Assembly: GCA_041987545.1 (NCBI GenBank)
Contig: JBHIWH010000008.1
Coordinates: 1 to 64,000, forward strand
Direction of reading: 5' to 3'
Origin: JAJRXR01 sp041987545
GTDB lineage: Bacteria; Planctomycetota; Phycisphaerae; Phycisphaerales; UBA1924
DNA length: 64,000 nucleotides
Shown here: positions 8,776 to 17,092 of the stretch, one piece after another
Layout: each line of letters opens with the position of its first letter
Position numbering within the stretch: the stretch's first letter is position 1
Translations under genes and position numbers: made by a program
The notes under the pieces: model-generated
Databases searched by the model: none
Told to the model about the DNA's origin: nothing
What the model saw: the letters and a program-made list of their open reading frames with translations, nothing else

Positions 8776-9061
8776 CGCCATCAACTCCTGTGCCGTTCGT
8801 GGGCCAACGCTTCGTAATTGCTTTCAGTGGTTCGCCGTTGTACCAATGAAACTTGTACCGGCCCTCCCGTCTCGCGGTGACCAGCCCCGCCGATTCCAAG
8901 ACCTCGAGATGCTGCGAGATCGCCTGGCGTGACGAGCCGATGCCGTGCTTCAGAGTCAGTCGGGCGCAGATCTCGAACAGCGACTGCCCATCCCGCTCCA
9001 CCAACTCATCCAGAATCGCCCGCCTGGTCGGGTCGGCGATGGCTCTGTACAAGTCGTCCAT
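8765..9061 (-). CDS. ArsR-family winged-helix regulator
   Basis: A DNA-binding repressor-type protein of 98 residues. The opening M-D-D-L-Y-R-A-I-A-D-P-T-R-R, the recognition helix S-R-Q-A-I-S-Q-H-L-E-V-L and the wing G-L-V-T-A-R-R-E-G-R are classic ArsR features. The metal site C-V-C of the founding members is absent. An in-frame ATG at 9110-9112 would add 17 residues including two Cys-rich clusters, but a plausible promoter and inverted repeat lie inside that extension, so I prefer the later start at 9059-9061. It overlaps the downstream VOC gene by 11 bases, which suggests it controls both VOC genes and itself. Confidence 0.85.
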   Translation of the reverse strand: MDDLYRAIADPTRRAILDELVERDGQSLFEICARLTLKHGIGSSRQAISQHLEVLESAGLVTARREGRYKFHWYNGEPLKAITKRWPTNGTGVDGDED

Positions 9062-9075
9062 GCAGCACTCGCCGG

Positions 9076-9110
9076 AGCATAGGCAAGTTGCCACTTGCGT
9101 GTCAAGTTGC
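9076..9110 (-). promoter_or_regulatory. candidate autoregulated promoter of the ArsR operon
   Basis: On the minus strand TTGACA (9100-9105) and TATGCT (9076-9081) are 18 bases apart. The spacer holds a perfect inverted repeat, GCAAGT-N4-ACTTGC (9083-9098), and CAAGTTGC recurs at 9084-9091 and 9103-9110. A dimeric repressor binding between the -35 and -10 would block transcription. The predicted leader to the ATG at 9061 is very short. Confidence 0.5.
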
Positions 9111-9198
9111 ATGCGATGCCCCGCAATCCACGCGAACTGGGGCCCGCGGTCGCTCGGGCCATCGGCGATCGGATCAGCGTGTGGTTCCAGCCGCCTGA

Positions 9199-10350
9199 CT
9201 AAGCGGGGCGGGCCTGGCGCGACGTTGCGCCCGCGGCCAGGGCCTCGGCCAGCCGCTCGACCTGATCGGCCGAGTGCTCCGACGAGACGCTCAGGCGGAA
9301 GTACTCGCTCGAAGGGCCACCCGGGTACGACACCAGGGGGACGAAGACCCCGACCTCATCGAACGCCGCGCGGAGGGACTCGGCATGGCGCCGCGTTTCT
9401 GGGACGATGGCGAACACCGGGATCGGCCGGTCGTGCGCGGGCAGCCCGGACCGGATCAGGGCGGCGCGGACGGCGTTGGTGTTGTGCCGAAGCCTCTCGA
9501 ATCGGAGGGGGTCGTCCTGGAAGACGTTCATCGCCGCCATCGCTCCCGCGGTCAGCGCGGGCGAGGCCGGCGTCGTGCAGATGTAGGTACTCGACGTGCG
9601 CCGGGCATGAGCGATCAGGTCGCGCCCGGCGCAGACCACGCCTCCGGCGCACCCGAGCCCCTTGGCCAGGGTGGTCGTCACCACGAGGCGGTCGTCGGCG
9701 ATGCCGAAATGGTCTGGCGTGCCCCGGCCCCGGTCGCCCAGGACGCAGAAGCCGTGGCAGTCGTCGATGAGCAGGCGGACGCGATCGCGCGGCAGGGCGT
9801 CCAGCAGCTCGGGGACAGGAGCGATGGCGCCGTCGGCGGCGAACACGCCGTCGGTCATGACCACGACTCCGCGGGCGCCCAGCCGCTCGGCCTGGACGGC
9901 CGCGTCCAGGGCGTCCAGGTGGCCGAACGTGTGCGCCTCCATCCCGGCGACCCGGGCCGCGTCGCGGAGGCTCGGGTGTGCCCGCTCGTCGAGCAGGGCG
10001 ACGGCGTGCTCGGCCGCCAGGGCCTGGGCGGCGACCAGGTTGGCGGTGTACCCGTCGGGCGTCAGGAGGCCCGCCTCCTGGCGGAGATGGGCGGCCAGAG
10101 CCGCCTCGAGCGACTCGTGGAGGCTCGTGTTGCCCGAGGTGCTCCGGGACGCGGAGGTGCTTAGGCCGAAGCGAAGCAGCGCGTCGCGGGCGGCCTCGAC
10201 GACGGCCGGGTGCTGGGCCAGGCCCAGGTAGTTGCAGCCGGCGAAGCAGACGACCCGGCGCCCCCGGACCAGGGCGGTCGTGGCGCCGGCCCCGTCGAAG
10301 GGCGGCGCCGATGCGGGATCTTGCGAATGCGTGAGAATGGTGTCAGCCAT
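9199..10350 (-). CDS. alpha-oxoamine synthase family PLP enzyme (BioF/Kbl-like)
   Basis: A 383-residue fold-type I pyridoxal-phosphate enzyme. It resembles 8-amino-7-oxononanoate synthase, 2-amino-3-ketobutyrate CoA ligase and serine palmitoyltransferase. Visible features are N-Y-L-G-L near residue 41, the S-A-S-R-S-T-S-G segment, the cofactor-binding D-D-C-H-G-F (the usual D-E-A-H-G with changes) and the T-T-L-A-K-G-L-G lysine. I use the ATG at 10348-10350; upstream in-frame codons lack family similarity. No biotin or threonine-degradation genes are adjacent, so the exact product cannot be told from the sequence. It is divergent from the ABC importer, with 185 bases between. Confidence 0.85.
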   Translation of the reverse strand: MADTILTHSQDPASAPPFDGAGATTALVRGRRVVCFAGCNYLGLAQHPAVVEAARDALLRFGLSTSASRSTSGNTSLHESLEAALAAHLRQEAGLLTPDGYTANLVAAQALAAEHAVALLDERAHPSLRDAARVAGMEAHTFGHLDALDAAVQAERLGARGVVVMTDGVFAADGAIAPVPELLDALPRDRVRLLIDDCHGFCVLGDRGRGTPDHFGIADDRLVVTTTLAKGLGCAGGVVCAGRDLIAHARRTSSTYICTTPASPALTAGAMAAMNVFQDDPLRFERLRHNTNAVRAALIRSGLPAHDRPIPVFAIVPETRRHAESLRAAFDEVGVFVPLVSYPGGPSSEYFRLSVSSEHSADQVERLAEALAAGATSRQARPA

Positions 10351-10414
10351 GGGCGCTTCCGTGCGGTGGCGTTGGGCGGAGCGTACCCGCCCCGGGCGCC
10401 CGGCGGGCCGCGGA

Positions 10415-10443
10415 TTGAGGCGGTCCGGGCCCTCGGCTAGGCT
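10415..10443 (+). promoter_or_regulatory. candidate promoter for the ABC importer operon
   Basis: TTGAGG (10415-10420) and TAGGCT (10438-10443) are 17 bases apart, about 90 bases before the first importer gene. The -10 matches poorly, so this is only a candidate. Confidence 0.25.
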
Positions 10444-10535
10444 ACCGGCCCCGATCGGTGGCCCGGGCCGAGCAGGCCCTTCAGCCGACCGGGGTGACCG
10501 GGATCCGAACAGAACGCTGTTCCCAGGAGATGGAT

Positions 10536-12380
10536 ATGACACGCGGAACGACAAGCCGGCGTCCCTCGAGAGCGATTGTGGGGCTGCTGAGCCTGCTCGG
10601 CGTGGTGGCCGCGGCCGGGGCGACCGCCCAGGCCCAGGAGAAGGTCATCCGGATCCCCATGACGACCGCCGGCCCGGGCGACCTGGACCCGGTCAAGGGC
10701 TCGACGACCTACGAGAACCGCGTCTGCTCGACGTTCTACGAGACGCTGCTCGAGTACGAGTACCTCGTCCGGCCCTACGAGCTCCGCCCGCTGCTGCTGG
10801 CCGAGATGCCGGTGGTCGAGGACGACGGCAAGCTCTGGAAGTTCAAGCTGCGCGACGACGTGTACTTCCATGACGCGGAGTGCTTCCCGGGTGGCGAGGG
10901 CCGCAAACTCGTCGCCGCCGACGTCGTGTACTCCTGGAAGCGGCTGGCCGACCCCGCGCACAAGTACGAGAACTGGTGGCTCGTCGACAAGCTGATCAAG
11001 GGCTTCAACGAGTACAAGGACGCCCAGGCCGCGGCGGTCGAGGGCGGCGGCGCGTTCGACTACGACGCCCCGGTCGCGGGCATGCGCGTCATCAACGACA
11101 GCGAGTTCGAGGTCGAGCTCAACGAGGCGAACCAGCAGTTCGCGTGGCGCCTGGCGATGTTCCAGTTCTCGATCGTGCCGCGCGAGGCCGTCGAGACCTT
11201 CGGCAGCGAGTTCACCCGCCGCCCGGTCGGCACCGGCCCGTTCGTCGTCCGCGACGCGTCCGACTGGGTCGTCGGCTCGGGGCTGGACGTGTACCGCAAC
11301 CCGGAGTACCGCGAGGCCTACTACCCGACCAGGCACATGCCCGAGGACGCTGATCGGGGCCTGACCGAGGCCGCCGGCAAGCGGATCCCGTTCGTCGACA
11401 AGATCGAGTTCGGCTTCTTCGTCGAGGCCCAGCCCATGTGGCTGAACTTCAAGAGCGGGACCCTGGACTACACGACGGTCCCCCAGTTCGGCTTCGAGGA
11501 GTCGATCAGCCGCCGGACCAAGCGGCTCAAGCGTGACTGGCGCCAGCAGGGCATCGTCATGGATCAGGTGCCCCTGCTCGACTTCATCTTCCGCTCGTTC
11601 AACATGGAGGACGAGCGCCTGGGCGGGTACACCGAGGAGCGCAAGGCCCTCCGCCGCGCGTTCAACCTCGCGATGGACTGGGACGAGATGAACGAGGCGC
11701 TCTACTACGGCATGGCGCTGCCCTACGACGGCCCGATCCCCCCCGGGCTCGACGGGCACCCCGAGAACGACGACCACCGCGTCGCGGACACCACCCGCGG
11801 CCCGGACTACCAGAAGGCCCGCGAGGAACTCAAGAAGGCCGGCTACGAGATCGGGCCCGACGGCAAGGCGATCGACTTCGAGCCGATCCGGTTCTACACG
11901 TCGGCCGGCCAGGAGTCGGTCCGCATCGTCGAGCTGCTCCAGCGGAACCTGGGCGAGGTCGGCATCCGCCTGAACCCGTCGTTCGTGGACTTCCCGACGC
12001 TCATGGACGTGACCAACCGCAAGCAGGCCCCGATGTTTAGTTTCGCCTGGGGCTCCGACTACCCGGACGCGGAGAACAACCTGCAGCTGTACTACGGGCC
12101 CTACGAGTCGCCCGGCTCGAACCACTCGAACTACAAGAACGACGAGTACGACCGGATGTACGAGGAGCTGCGGACGATGCCGATCGGCCCGGAGCGGACC
12201 GAGCACATCATCAAGATGCGGGACATGCTGATCGAGGACGCGCCGTTCTGCGGGTCGCTGGCCCGGACGCGCGTGTACCTGACCCACCCGTGGGTCAAGA
12301 ACTTCAAGCCGACGGAGACCTTCTACACCTACTTCAAGTACCTTGACGTGGACATGGAGCACGAGGACCGGGGGGACTGA
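10536..12380 (+). CDS. peptide-type ABC transporter substrate-binding protein (family 5)
   Basis: The 614-residue solute receptor of the importer encoded downstream. An AGGAG at 10525-10529 places the start at the second of two close ATGs (10536). Residues 1-33 form a signal peptide with R-R-P-S-R before a hydrophobic stretch ending A-Q-A. The mature protein follows the family-5 plan: a first domain with the phrases S-T-T-Y-E-N-R and Y-E-T-L-L-E-Y, a central R-R-A-F-N-L-A-M-D-W-D segment near residue 380, and W-G-S-D-Y-P-D-A near residue 510, typical of dipeptide/oligopeptide receptors. It probably works in the periplasm. The ligand is not evident. Confidence 0.92.
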   Translation: MTRGTTSRRPSRAIVGLLSLLGVVAAAGATAQAQEKVIRIPMTTAGPGDLDPVKGSTTYENRVCSTFYETLLEYEYLVRPYELRPLLLAEMPVVEDDGKLWKFKLRDDVYFHDAECFPGGEGRKLVAADVVYSWKRLADPAHKYENWWLVDKLIKGFNEYKDAQAAAVEGGGAFDYDAPVAGMRVINDSEFEVELNEANQQFAWRLAMFQFSIVPREAVETFGSEFTRRPVGTGPFVVRDASDWVVGSGLDVYRNPEYREAYYPTRHMPEDADRGLTEAAGKRIPFVDKIEFGFFVEAQPMWLNFKSGTLDYTTVPQFGFEESISRRTKRLKRDWRQQGIVMDQVPLLDFIFRSFNMEDERLGGYTEERKALRRAFNLAMDWDEMNEALYYGMALPYDGPIPPGLDGHPENDDHRVADTTRGPDYQKAREELKKAGYEIGPDGKAIDFEPIRFYTSAGQESVRIVELLQRNLGEVGIRLNPSFVDFPTLMDVTNRKQAPMFSFAWGSDYPDAENNLQLYYGPYESPGSNHSNYKNDEYDRMYEELRTMPIGPERTEHIIKMRDMLIEDAPFCGSLARTRVYLTHPWVKNFKPTETFYTYFKYLDVDMEHEDRGD

Positions 12381-12438
12381 CCCCCGCCGAGGCGGGCCGC
12401 GCGCCCGGTTCCACCCGCTGCTCTGAAAGGTCTCCACG

Positions 12439-13419
12439 ATGTGGGCGTTCGTCCTCCGGAAGATCCTCTACTACATCCCCGTCTACCTGAGCATCATCTT
12501 TCTCGTCATGCTCGCGCTGCGCGTCAAGGACCCGACGCTCACGCAGCTGAGCAAGAACCCGTCGCAGCAGGAGATCGACGCGATCCGGGCCGAGTACGGC
12601 CTCGACAAGCCCTTCATCGTCCAGTACTTCACCTTCGTCGGCAAGGTCGTCACCCTCAACTTCGAGGACGAGAGTTGGCGCCAGGGCGGCAAGTCCGTCG
12701 GCGAGATGCTCCGCGAGTCCATCCCCAGGAGCATGTGGATCACCGTCCCGACCCTCGGGCTCTCGGCGTTCTTCGGGGTCTGCATCGCGATCGTGTCGGC
12801 GTACTTCCGGGGGAGGACGGTGGACCGCGGGCTGATGGTCGTGGCCGTGCTCGGGATGAGCATCAGCTATCTCGTGTACATCATCTTCGGGCAGTTCTTC
12901 GGCGCGTTCTATCCGCGCGACGCGATGGGGGCCAGCGACTGGCCGTTCAGCATCGACGGGTACGGCCCGCTCTTCCTGGGCGACGACGCGTCGCCCATGA
13001 ACTGGGTCGAGTTCTACATGCTCCCGGTCATCATCGGCGCCGTCGTGGCGCTGGGCTACGACACGCGGTTCTACCGCTCGGTCATGGTCGAGGAGACCGG
13101 GCGTGACTACATCACGACCGCGATCGCCAAGGGCGCGAGCAAGCGGAAGGTGATGTTCGTCCACATGCTCAAGAACGCGATGATCCCGATCATCACCCGG
13201 ATCATGGCGACGCTGCCCTTCCTGATCACGGGCGCCGTCCTCGTCGAGATCTACTTCGTGATTCCCGGCATGGGCTTCCAGCTGATCAAGGGCATCAACG
13301 ACCTGGACTTCCCGGTGATCCAGGGCTTCGTCGCGGTGCTCGCGGCGATCTTCATCGCCACCATCATCCTGACCGACGTGCTCTACGCGCTGGTCGATCC
13401 GAGGGTCCGCCTGTCATGA
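12439..13419 (+). CDS. ABC importer permease (OppB/DppB type)
   Basis: An inner-membrane permease of 326 residues, a normal size for OppB. It starts with a typical L-R-K-I-L-Y-Y-I-P-V-Y helix, has a periplasmic loop with the D-K-P-F-I-V-Q-Y-F segment characteristic of DppB/OppB, and carries the EAA-loop region E-T-G-R-D-Y-I-T-T-A-I-A-K-G-A near residue 218, which docks to the ATPases. The loop between the fourth and fifth helices is somewhat longer than usual. Start ATG follows AAAGG. The stop overlaps the next start by four bases. Confidence 0.93.
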   Translation: MWAFVLRKILYYIPVYLSIIFLVMLALRVKDPTLTQLSKNPSQQEIDAIRAEYGLDKPFIVQYFTFVGKVVTLNFEDESWRQGGKSVGEMLRESIPRSMWITVPTLGLSAFFGVCIAIVSAYFRGRTVDRGLMVVAVLGMSISYLVYIIFGQFFGAFYPRDAMGASDWPFSIDGYGPLFLGDDASPMNWVEFYMLPVIIGAVVALGYDTRFYRSVMVEETGRDYITTAIAKGASKRKVMFVHMLKNAMIPIITRIMATLPFLITGAVLVEIYFVIPGMGFQLIKGINDLDFPVIQGFVAVLAAIFIATIILTDVLYALVDPRVRLS

Positions 13420-14786
13420 TGCGACGGATCCTCCGCTCCAGGGCCTGGCGGAAGTTCTTCCGCAACAAGCTCGCGATCGTCGCGTCCTGCTTCATCGGCC
13501 TGTACGCCCTGATCTTCGTCTGCGTCGTCGGCTCGCAGCTGACCGACCTGGTCGGGCTCACGAAGTTCGAGGTCGCGCGGGCGACCAAGGAACGCGTGCT
13601 CCCGCCCCAGTGGCCCGGCTTCCTCGAGGAGCCGGACCTCGAGAAGCGGTACGACGCGCTGGACTGGCAGATCGGCGCGATCGAGCGCGTGCTCCGACGC
13701 TCGTACGACTCGCCCGAGTCGTTCCGGACGGCCCTCGAGCCCCTGCACCTGGCCGAGCGGAAGGTCCTGGACCTGCCCAAGAACGAGCTGGAGATCCTGT
13801 TCGAGGGCGTGCAGGAGGCGTTCGAGGCCGTCGATGAGGCGTACGGAGGATACGACGAGGCGCTCGAGTACCTCTACGACGACCTGGACGCGCTCGAGGA
13901 GGCCCGGGAGGAGGATGACTCGGCCGAGATCGCGAGCCTCGAGGACGGGCTGGACGCGAGGCAGGCGGCCGTCGACACGGCCCGCGGCGAGCTCGACCAG
14001 CGCATCGCCGACACCGAGGTCGCGCTCGAGACCGTCATGCCGATGCCGACGGGCTTCGCGGGCGTGCGGTACGGCTTCCGCACGTTCATGGGCTCGGACG
14101 TGCTCGGCCAGTCGATCGCGGTCCGCTCGTTCTACTCGATCAAGATCGCCTTCCAGGTGGGCCTGGTCGTCGCGATCGTGAGCGTGGTCATCGGGACGGC
14201 CCTCGGCTCGATGGCCGGGTTCTTCGGCGGCTGGATCGACAACGCCGTCATGTGGCTCGTCTCGGTCTTCTCCTCGATCCCGTACCTCGTGCTGCTGGCC
14301 GTCATCGCCTTCATGTTCACGGGGCACCCGATCTTCGACAACCCGGCCGAGTACCCGGAGCTGCAGCTGGTCAAGCTGTACACCGCGATGGGCCTGACCT
14401 TCTGGGTCGGCACCGCCCGCGTGATCCGCGGCGAGGTCATGAAGATCAAGGAGCTCGAGTACGTCCAGGCGGCCAGCGCGATCGGGTTCGGGCGGTTCTA
14501 CATCGTGCTCAAGCACGTCGTGCCGAACACGTTCCACATCATGTTCATCAACTTCAGCCTGCTGTTCATCGGCGCCATCAAGAACGAGGTCATCCTCTCG
14601 TTCCTGGGCCTGGGCGTCAGCGGGCAGCCCAGCTGGGGCACGATGATCTCCAACGCCAAGGACGACCTGTCCAACTACTTCTTCTGGGAGGTCGGCGCCG
14701 CCAGCTTCCTGATGTTCGGCCTCGTGCTCGCGTTCAACATCGTTTCCGACGCACTCCAGGACGCCTTCGACCCCAAGCATGTCTGA
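13416..14786 (+). CDS. ABC importer permease (OppC/DppC type) with a large helical insertion
   Basis: The second permease subunit, 456 residues where OppC proteins are usually about 300. Helix 1 is at residues 18-42. Between it and the canonical F-M-G-S-D-V-L-G-Q-S segment (residues 224-233) lie about 180 residues instead of about 50; residues 75-206 are strongly helical, acidic and rich in heptad-like E, A, L and D, suggesting a periplasmic coiled-coil. The remaining C-terminal half has the normal five helices and the EAA loop Y-V-Q-A-A-S-A-I-G near residue 350. It overlaps the previous gene by four bases and the next by eight. Confidence 0.9.
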   Translation: MMRRILRSRAWRKFFRNKLAIVASCFIGLYALIFVCVVGSQLTDLVGLTKFEVARATKERVLPPQWPGFLEEPDLEKRYDALDWQIGAIERVLRRSYDSPESFRTALEPLHLAERKVLDLPKNELEILFEGVQEAFEAVDEAYGGYDEALEYLYDDLDALEEAREEDDSAEIASLEDGLDARQAAVDTARGELDQRIADTEVALETVMPMPTGFAGVRYGFRTFMGSDVLGQSIAVRSFYSIKIAFQVGLVVAIVSVVIGTALGSMAGFFGGWIDNAVMWLVSVFSSIPYLVLLAVIAFMFTGHPIFDNPAEYPELQLVKLYTAMGLTFWVGTARVIRGEVMKIKELEYVQAASAIGFGRFYIVLKHVVPNTFHIMFINFSLLFIGAIKNEVILSFLGLGVSGQPSWGTMISNAKDDLSNYFFWEVGAASFLMFGLVLAFNIVSDALQDAFDPKHV

Positions 14787-15837
14787 CCACCCCGACAACA
14801 AGCGATCCGGCGGCGGGCCGCTGCTGAGCGTGCGCGGCCTGTCCACGGGCTTCAAGACCGACCGCGGCGTCGTCACGGCGATCGACGACGTCAGCTTCGA
14901 CCTCGCCCGCGGCGAGACGCTGGGCATCGTCGGCGAGTCCGGGTGCGGCAAGACCGTGACCAGCAAGTCGATCATGCGGCTCCTGCCAGACCACCTGACG
15001 ATCTACGGCCGGCAGTCCGAGATCATGTTCGAGGGGCTGAACCTGGTCCGCGCGACGCCGAGCCAGATGCGGAAGGTCCGCGGCAACAAGATCGCGATGA
15101 TCTTCCAGGAGCCGATGACGGCGCTCAACCCCGTCTTCACGGTCGGCTGGCAGATCGACGAGGCGCTCAAGTACCACACCAAGATGAGCAAGCGGGAGCG
15201 CCGCGACCGCGCGGTCGAGATGCTCCGCCTCGTCGAGATCCCAAACCCCGAGCAGCGGATCAAGGAGTACCCGCACCAGCTCTCGGGCGGGATGCGCCAG
15301 CGGGTCATGATCGCGATCGCCCTGTGCTGCGAGCCGGACATTTTGATCGCCGACGAGCCCACGACGGCCCTGGACGTCACGATCCAGGCCCAGATCCTGG
15401 ACCTGATGAACGGGCTCAAGGAGAAGTTCGATACCGCGATCATGCTCATCACCCACGACCTGGGCGTCGTCGCGACGGTCTGCGACCGGGTCATGGTGAT
15501 GTACGCGGGGCGGGTGATCGAGTCGGGCCCGGTGTCGGACATCTTCCACCGCCCGCAGCACCCGTACACCAAGGCGCTGCTCGAGTCGATCCCCAAGCGG
15601 GGCAGCCGCAAGAAGGGATCGATGCTCCCGACGATCCCCGGCATCGTCCCCAGCCTGTGGGAGCTGCCCGAGGGCTGCCGCTTCGAGGCCAGGTGCCGGT
15701 ACTCGGACGGCGAGCGGTGCGTCCACGAGGAGCCCGAGCTGCTCTCCGGCCCCGACGACCGCCCGGTCCGGTGCCACTACCCGATCGGCTCGGACAAGGA
15801 GCGCCCCGCGAGGCTGACCACGGGCGCCACCGGCTGA
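14779..15837 (+). CDS. ABC importer ATPase (OppD/DppD type)
   Basis: A 352-residue cytoplasmic ATPase powering the importer. The Walker A motif is G-E-S-G-C-G-K-T, the signature is L-S-G-G-M-R-Q-R, and the Walker B is I-L-I-A-D-E-P-T-T-A-L-D. The C-terminal oligopeptide-transporter region carries Cys residues (C-R-F-E-A-R-C-R-Y and later C-V-H, C-H-Y) in the positions that hold an iron-sulphur cluster in some DppD proteins; that role is inferred. The start overlaps the permease stop by eight bases. Confidence 0.95.
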   Translation: MSDHPDNKRSGGGPLLSVRGLSTGFKTDRGVVTAIDDVSFDLARGETLGIVGESGCGKTVTSKSIMRLLPDHLTIYGRQSEIMFEGLNLVRATPSQMRKVRGNKIAMIFQEPMTALNPVFTVGWQIDEALKYHTKMSKRERRDRAVEMLRLVEIPNPEQRIKEYPHQLSGGMRQRVMIAIALCCEPDILIADEPTTALDVTIQAQILDLMNGLKEKFDTAIMLITHDLGVVATVCDRVMVMYAGRVIESGPVSDIFHRPQHPYTKALLESIPKRGSRKKGSMLPTIPGIVPSLWELPEGCRFEARCRYSDGERCVHEEPELLSGPDDRPVRCHYPIGSDKERPARLTTGATG

Positions 15838-15847
15838 CACCACCCCC

Positions 15848-16867
15848 ATGAGCGATATGCCACTCATCGAAGTCCGCGATCTGGTCAAGAAGTTCCCCAT
15901 CCGGGGGGGCGTGCTCAACCGCGTGGTGAACAACGTTCACGCCGTCCGGGGCGTGAGCTTCGACATCGCCAACGGCGAGACCGTCGGCGTGGTGGGGGAG
16001 TCCGGCTGCGGCAAGTCCACTCTGGGCAAGTGCGTCATCCGCCTCATCGAGCCGACCCAGGGCCTCGTCGCCTACGAGGGCGAGGAGATCACCGGGCTCT
16101 CGCACGGCGAGCTGATGCCCTTCCGCCGCAAGATGCAGATCGTCTTCCAGGATCCGTACTCGTCGCTCAACCCGAGGCTGACGGTCCAGGCGACTCTGAC
16201 CGAGGCGATCAAGCTGCACGGCGTGGTGAGCAAGTCCGGCTCCGAGATGGACGACTACATCGACGAGCTCATGCGCCAGGTCGGCCTGCGGCCCGACGAC
16301 AAGGTCAAGTTCCCCCACGAGTTCTCGGGAGGCCAGCGGCAGCGGATCGGCATCGCCCGGGCGCTGTCGGTCAAGCCCCACTTCATCGTCGCCGACGAGC
16401 CGGTGAGCGCCCTGGACGTCTCGATCCAGGCCCAGGTGCTGAACCTGATGAAGAAGCTCCGCGAGGAGCTGGGCCTGACGATGATGTTCATCTCCCACGA
16501 CCTCAAGGTCGTGGAGCACTTCTGCGACCGCGTCCTGGTCATGTACCTGGGCTACGTCGTCGAGGAGCTGCCCACCGACGACCTGGACAACACGGCCCAG
16601 CACCCGTACACACGGGCCCTGCTGGGCGCCAACCCGATCGACGACCCCGACGATCGGCGCCCGCTGACCGTGCTCCAGGGCGACGTGCCCAGCCCCATCA
16701 ACCCGCCGCCGGGCTGCCCGTTCGCCGGGCGGTGCCCGAAGGTCTTGGACCGATGCCGGCAGGAGATGCCGCCGATCGAGGTCAAGAACGGCTCGCCCGT
16801 CGCCTGCTGGGCGGTCGAGGACGGCTCGCCCCCCGAGCCGCTCACCTCGGCCAGCGCGACCGCCTGA
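15848..16867 (+). CDS. ABC importer ATPase (OppF/DppF type)
   Basis: The second ATPase of the importer, 339 residues. It has Walker A G-E-S-G-C-G-K-S, signature F-S-G-G-Q-R-Q-R and Walker B F-I-V-A-D-E-P-V-S-A-L-D, and a C-terminal Cys-containing region (C-P-F-A-G-R-C-P-K near residue 292) as in other DppF/OppF proteins. It begins ten bases after the preceding gene and ends the operon. OppD/OppF-type pairs form a heterodimer below the permeases. Confidence 0.95.
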   Translation: MSDMPLIEVRDLVKKFPIRGGVLNRVVNNVHAVRGVSFDIANGETVGVVGESGCGKSTLGKCVIRLIEPTQGLVAYEGEEITGLSHGELMPFRRKMQIVFQDPYSSLNPRLTVQATLTEAIKLHGVVSKSGSEMDDYIDELMRQVGLRPDDKVKFPHEFSGGQRQRIGIARALSVKPHFIVADEPVSALDVSIQAQVLNLMKKLREELGLTMMFISHDLKVVEHFCDRVLVMYLGYVVEELPTDDLDNTAQHPYTRALLGANPIDDPDDRRPLTVLQGDVPSPINPPPGCPFAGRCPKVLDRCRQEMPPIEVKNGSPVACWAVEDGSPPEPLTSASATA

Positions 16868-16888
16868 TCCGCGATCGCGCCGGCGCGA

Positions 16889-16930
16889 GAAAAAAAACTC
16901 GGACGCGTGGAGTTCTCCACGCACCCGAGT
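16889..16930 (-). terminator. intrinsic terminator for the superoxide dismutase gene
   Basis: A hairpin of ACTCGG and GCGTGGAG paired with their complements around a TT loop and a small internal loop (16897-16930) is followed on the minus strand by a run of eight Ts (16889-16896). The T run lies on the side that fits transcription arriving from the sod gene. Confidence 0.8.
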
Positions 16931-17092
16931 CCTGGAGAGAGAGAGACAAGACACCGACACTGTGCCCGATCGTGCGGGTTGTGCCAGTCGTCGGGGTGGA
17001 AATGGTCGCGCGGGCGCGTCCGCCGCGTGGTTACCGGCCGCCGGGCGCCCGGTCCCTTGCCCAGCTTCACGCGGTGAGGGTCGCCCCCGGGC

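Noticed and set aside
7777..9198. Possible mobile island inserted at tRNA-Pro carrying the ArsR-VOC genes
   Set aside because: I found no repeat of the tRNA 3' end, no integrase, and only a slight difference in base composition.
16935..16944. Short GA repeat after the ABC operon
   Set aside because: Too short to be a meaningful repeat feature.
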